A stretch of 64,000 nt of DNA from Gillisia xinjiangensis (GTDB lineage Bacteria; Bacteroidota; Bacteroidia; Flavobacteriales; Flavobacteriaceae): positions 62,001-126,000 of the forward strand of contig NZ_JBKAHK010000010.1 of assembly GCF_046298265.1 (NCBI RefSeq). The letters run 5' to 3'. Positions 1 to 7,437 of this stretch are shown one piece after another. The notes below the pieces were generated by a model. The model worked only from the letters and a program-made list of their open reading frames with translations. It did not search any database and was not told the DNA's origin. Position 1 is the stretch's first letter; each line of letters starts with the position of its first letter. The position numbers and the translations under genes are program-made.

Positions 1-2543
1 AGGGATTCTGCTTGTGGTTTCAGGTTGGAATACTGTCCTCCCGGAATTTCATGTTTGTAAACATCGGCAGTACCGGCTTTAAGTCCGCTTTCAAAAGGAT
101 AGTAATAATTGCGGACAGATTCCCAGTAATGAGAATACTCATTCAGCTTATCCATATCAAATTCGGGACTTCTACTCTGAAATTTCATCATTTCCACGAT
201 GGAATTAAAATTAGGTTGTGATGTAAGTCCGGACAGACCTCCCAGGGCTACATCTACAACATCTACGCCTGCTTCAATAGCCTTTAAGTAGGTTGCAGCT
301 TGGATGGAAGAGGTATCATGTGTATGCAGGTGAATTGGAATGTTGATCCTGGATTTCAGAGCATGGATCAGCTCCTCTGCCGCATAAGGTTTTAAAATTC
401 CCGCCATATCTTTTATTCCCAGGATATGTGCCCCGGCATCCTCCATTTGCTTGGCGAGATTTACATAATATTCAATAGTGTATTTGGTTTGTTTGGTATC
501 CAGAATATCTCCGGTATAACAAATGGAAGCCTCTGCAAGACCCGAAGTATTTTCCCGAACATATTTTATACAAGGTTCTATGGATTCCATCCAGTTAAGT
601 GAATCGAAAATCCTGAAAACATCCACTCCGTTCTCCCAGGCTTCGGTCACAAAACGCTCTATTAGATTATCCGGATATGCGGTATAACCCACTCCGTTTG
701 AACCTCGTAAAAGCATTTGTAAAAGCACGTTTGGCATAGCTTTTCTAAGCAATTGCAAACGTTCCCATGGATTTTCCTTTAAAAACCTAAGACAAACATC
801 AAAGGTGGCACCACCCCAAACTTCCATACTGAACACGTTGGGATGATTTTTGGCAAAGCCTTCTGCCACTTTCATCATATCATAGGTTCGCATGCGTGTT
901 GCCAGCAAACTTTGATGGGCATCCCGCATTGTGGTATCCGTAAATTTAATTTCATTTTGATGCCTTAACCATCTTGAAAATTTCTCAGGTCCCAATTCGG
1001 TGAGCCTATCCTTGGTGCCTTTTGGATAGTTCCCATATTCATCAAATTTAGGAACATGAGGAAGTATGAATTTTTTGGAGCGATCTATTTCCTTTACATC
1101 CGGATTTCCGTTTACAGTGATATCTCCAAGGAATTTAACCAGCTTGGTTGCACGGTTGCGACTTGGCTTTATTATAAATAAATCCGGGTTATCTTTTATG
1201 AAGTTTACGGTAACCTTTCCTTCCCTGAATTTCTCATGCTGAAGAATATTATCGAGAAATGCCATATTGGTCTTTACTCCACGTACCCTGAATTCGGCCA
1301 GGGTACGACGCATTTTTCTACAGGCACCGTCTAAAGTCCGGCTGCTTGCTGAAACTTTTACCAGCATAGAATCAAAGAATGGTGAAATGGTAACACCCTG
1401 ATAAACACTCCCGGCATCCAGCCTTATTCCAAAACCGGAAGCACTTCTATAAGTGGTAATGGTTCCATAATCCGGTTTAAAATCATTTTCCGGATCTTCT
1501 GTTGTAATTCTGCACTGAAGGGCAAATCCATTTATCTTAAGACTTTCCTGCCCGTGGATTTTGATTTGGTCATCACTTAATTTATAACCGCCGGCTATGA
1601 ATATCTGGGCTTTTACAAGATCGATCCCGGTAACAATTTCAGTTACTGTGTGTTCAACCTGTATCCTTGGATTTACTTCAATAAAATATATTTCCCCATC
1701 TTCTACAAGAAATTCCACCGTTCCAATATTGTTATATTTTACGGCCTTGCAGATGTCCAGCGCATATTTATATAACTTATCCTTAATTTCCTCACCCAAA
1801 CCAAGGGAAGGAGCAAATTCTATAACCTTTTGATAGCGTCTTTGAACAGAACAATCCCTTTCAAAAAGATGAACCATATCACCATGGTTATCGGCCACTA
1901 TCTGGATTTCTATATGTTTGGGATTTTCAACGAATTTTTCGATAAAAACCGTGTCATCTCCAAAAGCATTCCCGGCTTCCCTTTTTGATTCGGGAAAAGC
2001 CGATTTTAACTGTTTTTCATCTCTAATCACCCGCATTCCGCGTCCACCTCCACCGGAAGCAGCTTTTAACATCAATGGATAGCCAATGCGATTTGCCTCT
2101 TCAACGGCAATTTCGACAGAAGTCAGTTCTCTTTTATTGCTTTCAATTACCGGAACATTGCTCGCCACTGCAACTTCTTTGGCCTTAACTTTATCGCCCA
2201 GAGATTTTAAAACGCTTACTTTTGGTCCTATAAAGATGATTCCATTTTCCTCACATTGTTTGGCAAATTCAGCATTTTCTGAAAGGAAACCGTAGCCCGG
2301 GTGAATGGCATCCACTCCATTGTTTTTAGCAACCTGAATGATTGCTTTAATATTCAAATAAGGTTTGAGAGGATCGTTGTTCTCCCCAATTTGATAAGAT
2401 TCATCGGCTTTATAGCGATGCAGGGAATACCTGTCTTCAAAGGTATAGATCCCTACGGTTTTTAATCCTATCTCCGTACAGGCGCGAAAAATTCTGATCG
2501 CTATTTCTCCCCTGTTTGCTACTAATACCTTTTTAATATCCAT
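1..2543 (-). CDS. pyc: Pyruvate carboxylase, C-terminal part beyond the window
   Basis: ATP- and biotin-dependent carboxylation of pyruvate to oxaloacetate, an anaplerotic reaction in the cytoplasm. I translated it by hand because the frame is open at the left edge. It begins MDIKKVLVANRGEIA, the usual start of the biotin carboxylase domain, and continues with the glycine-rich ATP-grasp loop (KAASGGGGRGMR) and EVNPRIQVEHTVTE. The carboxyltransferase (HMGL-like) domain follows, with FTDTTMRDAHQSLLATRMRT and HLHTHDTS. About 847 codons are visible of a family length near 1150, so the rest of the carboxyltransferase domain and the biotinyl domain lie outside. Having both domains on one chain makes it pyruvate carboxylase rather than an acetyl-CoA carboxylase subunit. 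A near-consensus -7 box (TAACTTTC) lies about 45 nt upstream. Confidence 0.95.
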   Translation of the reverse strand, partial: MDIKKVLVANRGEIAIRIFRACTEIGLKTVGIYTFEDRYSLHRYKADESYQIGENNDPLKPYLNIKAIIQVAKNNGVDAIHPGYGFLSENAEFAKQCEENGIIFIGPKVSVLKSLGDKVKAKEVAVASNVPVIESNKRELTSVEIAVEEANRIGYPLMLKAASGGGGRGMRVIRDEKQLKSAFPESKREAGNAFGDDTVFIEKFVENPKHIEIQIVADNHGDMVHLFERDCSVQRRYQKVIEFAPSLGLGEEIKDKLYKYALDICKAVKYNNIGTVEFLVEDGEIYFIEVNPRIQVEHTVTEIVTGIDLVKAQIFIAGGYKLSDDQIKIHGQESLKINGFALQCRITTEDPENDFKPDYGTITTYRSASGFGIRLDAGSVYQGVTISPFFDSMLVKVSASSRTLDGACRKMRRTLAEFRVRGVKTNMAFLDNILQHEKFREGKVTVNFIKDNPDLFIIKPSRNRATKLVKFLGDITVNGNPDVKEIDRSKKFILPHVPKFDEYGNYPKGTKDRLTELGPEKFSRWLRHQNEIKFTDTTMRDAHQSLLATRMRTYDMMKVAEGFAKNHPNVFSMEVWGGATFDVCLRFLKENPWERLQLLRKAMPNVLLQMLLRGSNGVGYTAYPDNLIERFVTEAWENGVDVFRIFDSLNWMESIEPCIKYVRENTSGLAEASICYTGDILDTKQTKYTIEYYVNLAKQMEDAGAHILGIKDMAGILKPYAAEELIHALKSRINIPIHLHTHDTSSIQAATYLKAIEAGVDVVDVALGGLSGLTSQPNFNSIVEMMKFQSRSPEFDMDKLNEYSHYWESVRNYYYPFESGLKAGTADVYKHEIPGGQYSNLKPQAES

Positions 2544-2651
2544 TTGATCTTATTATTTTTATTAAAGCCTTTTTTTTCGTTTTGAAAGTTATTAAATAAA
2601 TGATGGTTGTAAAAGACTTTAAAATATGATTGTGGTTAATACTTAGTTAAA

Positions 2652-2681
2652 ATAAAAAAAGCTGCCAATGGCAGCCCTCTA
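2652..2681 (-). terminator. Rho-independent terminator of yaaA
   Basis: Read on the minus strand, the stem GCTGCC-att-GGCAGC is followed by a run of seven T, starting about 30 nt after the yaaA stop codon. It also separates yaaA from the downstream pyc promoter region. Confidence 0.8.
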
Positions 2682-2706
2682 AGGTATGATTTTCTGTTTA
2701 ATTATG

Positions 2707-3468
2707 CTATCTGATAAATACAAATTCATCAGGTTTTTTAGAATCCGGCTCACTATATCGATATTGTTCATAATTAAATCCTTTTAATTCTTCAACGGTA
2801 TTAACATCTTCATCAATTATATAGCGAACCATTGCTCCACGCGCTTTTTTCGCAAAAAAACTAATGATCTTTAATTTCCCGTTTTTAAGATCCTTGAAGA
2901 CAGGTGTAATTACCGGGACTTTTAATTTTTTTGTATCTACGGCTTTAAAATATTCGTTGCTGGCAAGATTTATAAACAGCTCATCTTCCTTCAGTTCATT
3001 ATTAAGGGAATCGGTGATTTTTTTTTGCCAGACCTCATATAAATTATCTTTTCGCTCTATCCTTATTGAAGTTCCCATTTCCAACCTGTAAGGCTGTATG
3101 AGATCCAAAGGTTTTAAAATCCCATACATTCCAGATAAAATCCTGAGGGAATCCTGTAAACGATCCAATTTATCTACCGGGATGGTATACGCATTTAAAC
3201 CAGAATATACATCGCCATCAAAAGCATATATGGCGGGACGGGAATTATCTTTGGTATGAGTTTCTTCAAACTCTTTATACCGTATGTAATTAAGATCGGC
3301 TAATTTGTCGCTAATGCTCATCAACTCCCCGATCTCTTCTTTGGTCATTCTGGAAAGCTTCCGGTTTATTTTGGCCGTGGTATTAAGAAACGCAGGTTGC
3401 GTTCCACGGGAAGTAGGAAGTTCACTTTTAAAATCAAGACTTTTGGCCGGGGATAAGACTATTTTCAT
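2707..3468 (-). CDS. yaaA: Peroxide stress protein YaaA (DUF328/UPF0246)
   Basis: Family members limit intracellular free iron and protect DNA during peroxide stress; the protein is cytoplasmic. The 253-residue product starts MKIVLSPAKSLDF, the family signature (SPAKTLD). It carries the central YxGLxAYTI-like segment (DVYSGLNAYTIP) and the conserved late stretch NLASNEYFKAVD. The C-terminal part includes ISFFAKKARGAMVRYII, also typical. Length matches the family (about 250-260). It is transcribed alone: a terminator follows it and a 295-base gap precedes it. No exact TAnnTTTG box is visible upstream. Confidence 0.93.
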   Translation of the reverse strand: MKIVLSPAKSLDFKSELPTSRGTQPAFLNTTAKINRKLSRMTKEEIGELMSISDKLADLNYIRYKEFEETHTKDNSRPAIYAFDGDVYSGLNAYTIPVDKLDRLQDSLRILSGMYGILKPLDLIQPYRLEMGTSIRIERKDNLYEVWQKKITDSLNNELKEDELFINLASNEYFKAVDTKKLKVPVITPVFKDLKNGKLKIISFFAKKARGAMVRYIIDEDVNTVEELKGFNYEQYRYSEPDSKKPDEFVFIR

Positions 3469-3673
3469 ATGCTTATAATATTGTTTTTGCGGACATATTT
3501 AACATCCATATAATAATTTTTCTATGTGCGAAATTTTATTCTAATGGATGTTTCATTGTTTGTATATTTTTCTGCTGAAAAGTTCAAGTATCCCACGAAA
3601 ATAATAAGAAGCATCATGCTTTTAGATGCTTAACGGTATTTATTGCCAATAGCATTATTGAGGGTTTTTATTT
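3469..3673. other. Intergenic region upstream of yaaA
   Basis: AT-rich spacer between the yaaA start and the repeat element behind the rluD-like gene. I see no gene, no exact -7 box and no strong hairpin in it. Confidence 0.5.
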
Positions 3674-3764
3674 GCGTGAGCGATTGAGGCATTGTTGGAG
3701 CTCTCCCGGTTTTTTTTCCCGGGAAGCGACTGCCGAAAGCGCGACCCCTTTTGGGGGCACGCCC
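3674..3764 (-). repeat. GGGCGTGC...TCACGC intergenic element abutting the rluD stop
   Basis: On the minus strand this begins with GGGCGTGCCCCC, whose first G is the last base of the upstream TAG stop codon. It contains the hairpin CCCC-caaaa-GGGG and a TCCCGGGaaaaaaaaCCGGGA hairpin, and ends in CTCAATCGCTCACGC. It is far richer in GC than its surroundings. From memory, dispersed elements with this start and end are common directly behind genes in Bacteroidota genomes. I cannot verify that here, and there is only one copy in the window. Confidence 0.55.
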
Positions 3765-4819
3765 TATTCGTCTATAAAATCCTTTTGATTTTTAGAATAT
3801 TTACGCCATTTCTCTATACAATCTTCCATATCCTGGGGCAAGTTGGTGTCAAAACTCATCCATTCCTTGGTAACAGGATGGGTGAAACCAAGGGTTTTTG
3901 CGTGCAATGCCTGCCGGGGAAGTATTTTAAAACAGTTGTCTACAAACTGCTTGTATTTTGTAAAAGTAGTACCCTTGAGGATTTTTTCTCCTCCATAGCG
4001 TTCGTCATTGAACAAGGTGTGGCCAATATGTTTTAAATGCACCCGGATTTGATGTGTCCTTCCGGTTTCCAGCTTACAGGAAACCAGGGTAACATATCCA
4101 AAACGCTCCAATACTTTATAATGCGTAACTGCAGGTTTCCCCTGTTCATTATCATCCTCAAGATACACTGTATTCTGAAGTCTGTTTTTGGGATGCCTGC
4201 CAATATTTCCTTCAATGGTGCCTTCGTCCTCCTCCATATTTCCCCAAACCAGTGCGATATATTCCCTGGAGCTGGTTTTCTTAAAAAACTGTTTGGAAAG
4301 ATGTGTCATCGCGGTTTCGGTCTTTGCAATTACCAATAAACCTGAAGTGTCCTTATCTATCCTGTGCACAAGGCCAGGACGTTCACTGCTGTTGTTAGGC
4401 AGATTATCTATATGAAAAATGAGCGCATTTATAAGCGTTCCACTGTAATTCCCATGTCCCGGGTGCACCACCATACCGGCGGTTTTATTTACCACAAGCA
4501 AAGATTCATCTTCATAAACAATGTCCAGCGGAATATCCTCCGGTGTAAGCAAAAATTCATACGGAGGATGTTCAAATAACACCTGTACCACATCCCCTGG
4601 TTTTACTTTGTAATTTGACTTTACTGGAATTCCGTTAACGTGGATATTCCCATCTTTTGCTGCCTTCTGGATCTTACTCCTGGTAGCATTTTCGATGTAA
4701 TTCATCAAATATTTATCTACACGCAGGGGTTGCTGACCTTTATCTGCCGTAAATTTATGGTGTTCGTAAAGTTCATCATCCTGAATTTCCAATTCAGGAT
4801 CAATATTAGAATTCGTCAT
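3764..4819 (-). CDS. rluD: RluD-family 23S rRNA pseudouridine synthase
   Basis: Converts uridines in the helix 69 region of 23S rRNA to pseudouridine (family role; exact target sites are inferred). The 351-residue product has an N-terminal S4 RNA-binding domain (RVDKYLMNYIENATRSKIQ..., about residues 32-90) and the RluA/RluD catalytic domain with HRIDKDTSGLLV, which holds the catalytic Asp. RTHQIRVHLKHIGH is the other family block. I chose the ATG at 4819 because the protein there begins MTNSNIDPELEIQ; an in-frame ATG nine codons upstream is possible. It overlaps the preceding PASTA gene by 14 bp, so the two are co-transcribed. The downstream end runs directly into a GC-rich repeat element. 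Confidence 0.9.
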   Translation of the reverse strand: MTNSNIDPELEIQDDELYEHHKFTADKGQQPLRVDKYLMNYIENATRSKIQKAAKDGNIHVNGIPVKSNYKVKPGDVVQVLFEHPPYEFLLTPEDIPLDIVYEDESLLVVNKTAGMVVHPGHGNYSGTLINALIFHIDNLPNNSSERPGLVHRIDKDTSGLLVIAKTETAMTHLSKQFFKKTSSREYIALVWGNMEEDEGTIEGNIGRHPKNRLQNTVYLEDDNEQGKPAVTHYKVLERFGYVTLVSCKLETGRTHQIRVHLKHIGHTLFNDERYGGEKILKGTTFTKYKQFVDNCFKILPRQALHAKTLGFTHPVTKEWMSFDTNLPQDMEDCIEKWRKYSKNQKDFIDE

Positions 4820-5429
4820 TATAGTCTGTTTCAATTTCAGGTTCATCTACCTGTAAGCTATCTTCTTCACTTCCGTATCGACCGGAACCATCCCCTAATA
4901 CGAGATCGATCACCGATGTTTTCATCAATTCATCTCCTGGATTTACAAGTTTTCCTTTATGCCTTAATTCCAAAACGGCATCCTTGGCAATGTCCGGTTT
5001 AAAGGTAACATCCCCAATAACGAACCCCAGAGATCGCAGTGTAGGTTCTACCTGGCGGCGTGTGGTCCTTATGAGATCCGGCATTTTTATTTTCCGGTAA
5101 CCAGAAGGATTTAATGTAAGGTATATTTTTCTGTTTTCTTTTACGTGTTTCCCGGGTGCAGGAACCTGATCGATTACGGAATATCGGGGATAATCGGGGT
5201 TAAAATTGGCAGAATCCAGTATTTCAAAACGGAGATCCTTTTCATCAAGCCGATCTTCCACCACATCCAACGATAATCGAGAGAGATCCGGCACTTCAAT
5301 GCGTTCATCCTGATTTGTAGAAACATTCAACCATTGTAAGGCTAGAAAAGCCAGCACTATTAATACAACTGCAGCCAAAACCAATTGAATAAAAAAGGTT
5401 TTGCTAAATATAAATCTAAATAGGCCCAT
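4806..5429 (-). CDS. Membrane-anchored PASTA-domain protein
   Basis: A 207-residue protein with a short cytoplasmic N-terminus, one membrane helix (about residues 13-35, FIQLVLAAVVLIVLAFLAL) and two or three extracytoplasmic PASTA repeats (IEVPDLSRLSLDVVEDRL..., VIDQVPAPGKHVKENRKIYL..., KMPDLIRTTRRQVEPTL...). It ends in an acidic tail. PASTA repeats bind peptidoglycan or beta-lactams in penicillin-binding proteins and kinases; no enzymatic domain is present here. I chose the start MGLFRFIF because a good -7 box lies just upstream and excludes the longer frame. It is divergent from ddl and forms an operon with the rluD-like gene, a frequent Flavobacteriaceae arrangement. Confidence 0.85.
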   Translation of the reverse strand: MGLFRFIFSKTFFIQLVLAAVVLIVLAFLALQWLNVSTNQDERIEVPDLSRLSLDVVEDRLDEKDLRFEILDSANFNPDYPRYSVIDQVPAPGKHVKENRKIYLTLNPSGYRKIKMPDLIRTTRRQVEPTLRSLGFVIGDVTFKPDIAKDAVLELRHKGKLVNPGDELMKTSVIDLVLGDGSGRYGSEEDSLQVDEPEIETDYNDEF

Positions 5430-5447
5430 AAATTTTTTTATAATATG

Positions 5448-5455
5448 CAAAGATA
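5448..5455 (-). promoter_or_regulatory. -7 promoter box of the PASTA-rluD operon
   Basis: Minus strand TATCTTTG, an exact match to the Bacteroidota -7 consensus TAnnTTTG, 18 nt upstream of the chosen ATG at 5429. It decides the start codon, since the alternative upstream start would lie before the transcript. Confidence 0.65.
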
Positions 5456-5470
5456 TAAAAACGGCCGGGT

Positions 5471-5502
5471 TTTGGTAGCACACTTGAATAGTCATATTTT
5501 TG
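5471..5502 (+). promoter_or_regulatory. ddl promoter (-33 TTTG and -7 TATTTTTG)
   Basis: TATTTTTG at 5495-5502 matches TAnnTTTG. A TTTTGG motif about 20 nt upstream fits the -33 TTTG element. The ddl ATG follows 28 nt after the -7 box. Confidence 0.65.
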
Positions 5503-5530
5503 TTAGGACAAATCAAGCCTGAATATTAAT

Positions 5531-6502
5531 ATGAAGAAAAAAATCGCAATCGCTATGGGCGGGTATTCCAGTGAATACCGTATCTCTATCAACAGTGGGA
5601 ATATGGTTTACAAAAACCTGGATCGCGCTCTTTATGAACCCTATCGCGTGCATATTATGCAAAAAGAATGGTTTGTAGTGGCCGATGATGGCACGCCCTT
5701 CCCTATAAATAAGAGTAATTTCACGGTGAAAATCAATGATAATGTTATCGTTTTTGACTGTGTTTTCAACACTATTCACGGAACTCCCGGGGAAAATGGA
5801 TTGCTACAGGCTTATTTAAATCTGGTTGGCATTCCTCAAACTTCCTGCGATTTTTATCAGGCAGCGCTTACTTTTAATAAACGGGATTTAATAAGTGTTT
5901 TAAAACCCTATGGGATAAAAGCTGCGGTGAATTATTTTCTTAACAAAGGAGATGAAGTTAAGGTGGATGAAATTATTACACGCGTAGGATTACCCTGTTT
6001 TGTAAAGGCAAACAAAGCCGGAAGCAGTTTTGGTATCACTAAAGTTAAGGAAGCAAACGCTTTGGAACAGGCGACAAAAGTTGCCTTTAAGGAAGATGAT
6101 GAAGTGATTATAGAATCCTTTTTAGATGGAATTGAAGTTTCGGTTGGGGTGATTACTTATAAAGGTGAAATCCTGGCATTACCTGTAACGGAAATCATTT
6201 CAGAAAATGAGTTTTTTGATTATGAGGCTAAATATTTAGGGAAATCCCAGGAAATTACTCCTGCACGAATTTCGGCGGAACAAACCAAAGAGGTACAGGA
6301 CATCGCGAAATTAATCTATTCCAAACTGAAAATGAACGGATTTACAAGATCGGAATTTATTTTCCATAACAATCAAGCCCATTTTATCGAGATGAATACC
6401 ACTCCCGGCCTAAGCGAAGCCAGTATATTGCCTCAACAGGCAGCTGCAGCAGGCATAAGTTTAAAAGATCTTTTTGGAAGTGCCGTTGAAGCCGCGATTT
6501 AG
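5531..6502 (+). CDS. ddl: D-alanine--D-alanine ligase
   Basis: ATP-dependent joining of two D-alanines for the peptidoglycan stem peptide, in the cytoplasm. The 323-residue product starts MKKKIAIAMGGYSSEYRISI, matching the Ddl N-terminal GGxSxEHxVS motif in variant form (YSSEY). It contains the ATP-grasp core (PCFVKANKAGSSFGITKV; VEIIESFLDG-like DEVIIESFLDGIEVSVGV) and the metal- and substrate-binding tail FIEMNTTPGLSEASILPQQ. Length is normal (300-370). It stands divergent from the PASTA gene, and coaD follows 133 bp downstream from its own promoter. Confidence 0.95.
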   Translation: MKKKIAIAMGGYSSEYRISINSGNMVYKNLDRALYEPYRVHIMQKEWFVVADDGTPFPINKSNFTVKINDNVIVFDCVFNTIHGTPGENGLLQAYLNLVGIPQTSCDFYQAALTFNKRDLISVLKPYGIKAAVNYFLNKGDEVKVDEIITRVGLPCFVKANKAGSSFGITKVKEANALEQATKVAFKEDDEVIIESFLDGIEVSVGVITYKGEILALPVTEIISENEFFDYEAKYLGKSQEITPARISAEQTKEVQDIAKLIYSKLKMNGFTRSEFIFHNNQAHFIEMNTTPGLSEASILPQQAAAAGISLKDLFGSAVEAAI

Positions 6503-6609
6503 TACAGAGTGTTATAAAAATAAAGGCTTTCAGGTTAGGTTTCTCTAATACTTTAGATCGCAGGAAAGCCTGATTTCACTTGCTTTAATAAATTCCATTT
6601 GTATTTGAT

Positions 6610-6617
6610 TATATTTG
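6610..6617 (+). promoter_or_regulatory. -7 promoter box of coaD
   Basis: TATATTTG, an exact TAnnTTTG match, 18 nt before the coaD ATG at 6636. It rules out the longer frame that would start inside the box. Confidence 0.6.
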
Positions 6618-6635
6618 TTAAAATTCATTCCAACC

Positions 6636-7106
6636 ATGAAACGAGCTGTATTCCCGGGATCTTTTGACCCTATCACTCTTGGACACATAGATATTATCGA
6701 GCGGGCCTTGCCCCTTTTTGATGAGATCATCCTCGCAATTGGAGTGAATGCCGATAAAAAATACATGTTCTCCCTGGAAGAACGAGTTCAGTTTATGGAA
6801 AAAACCTTTAGCTCTGAACCTAAGATTAAGGTGATGACCTACGAAGGACTTACAGTAGATTTTTGCAAAGAACAAGAGGCTGCCTTTATACTTCGCGGAC
6901 TCCGAAACACCGGCGATATGGAGTTTGAAAAAACCATTGGCCAAACAAACTTTAAAATGGCAGGAATAGAAACCGTGTTTTTAATAGCGTCTTCCGGGAA
7001 AAGCCATATTTCCTCATCGGTAGTCAGGGATGTTAGAAAACATGGGGGAGATTATTCTTTCATGGTTCCCGATGCGGTTATTAACCAGACGAAAGAAAAT
7101 AGATAA
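6636..7106 (+). CDS. coaD: Phosphopantetheine adenylyltransferase
   Basis: Transfers AMP from ATP to 4'-phosphopantetheine in coenzyme A synthesis. The 156-residue product starts MKRAVFPGSFDPITLGHIDII, carrying the nucleotidyltransferase T/HxGH motif (TLGH), and later has FILRGLRNTGDMEFE and the ISSSVVRDV block that replaces the ISSTxxR motif. Length fits the family (about 160). I chose the ATG at 6636 because a -7 box ends only 18 nt upstream and homologs start MK(R)AVFPGSFDP. It is downstream of ddl. Confidence 0.95.
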   Translation: MKRAVFPGSFDPITLGHIDIIERALPLFDEIILAIGVNADKKYMFSLEERVQFMEKTFSSEPKIKVMTYEGLTVDFCKEQEAAFILRGLRNTGDMEFEKTIGQTNFKMAGIETVFLIASSGKSHISSSVVRDVRKHGGDYSFMVPDAVINQTKENR

Positions 7107-7437
7107 TAAAGGAAAGACAAAAAGTTGGGAAAAGATAAAATAAAATAAAGAAAAGAGACGGAAAAAAAAAGCGGAAGTAAAGATCCAAGATCCAGGACAC
7201 AAGACTTTTGTCAAGAAAACAGAGAAGAGAAAAGAGACAAAATTATTCTTGTATTTACTCGCAATGAAGATTAATTTCTGCGAATCCCGATAGCTGCCTA
7301 AGGTCCATACTAATCAGGGAAGTTCATCACCTTAATAATAAACAATAAAGCACCCGGAACTTAAATTCGCAATATGTAAGGATTAAACCTTCAGAAATCC
7401 ATATGAATCCAACGGAGAATTAAGCTGGTTTTTCAAC
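7107..7437. other. Intergenic region with degenerate low-complexity repeats
   Basis: No gene is visible. At 7175-7240 there is purine-rich, short-period sequence (aagatccaagatccaggac, then gagaagagaaaagagac), like the degenerate repeats found elsewhere in the window. TCCCGATAGCT at 7285-7295 equals half of the palindrome at 22061-22080. Confidence 0.45.

Noticed and set aside
2544..2651. Riboswitch upstream of pyruvate carboxylase
   Set aside because: The AT-rich leader shows no conserved riboswitch core; only a near-consensus -7 box is visible.
3692..4036. 114-codon plus-strand frame overlapping the rluD gene
   Set aside because: It is antisense to the rluD-like gene and the adjacent repeat element, and the cysteine-rich translation has no family signature.
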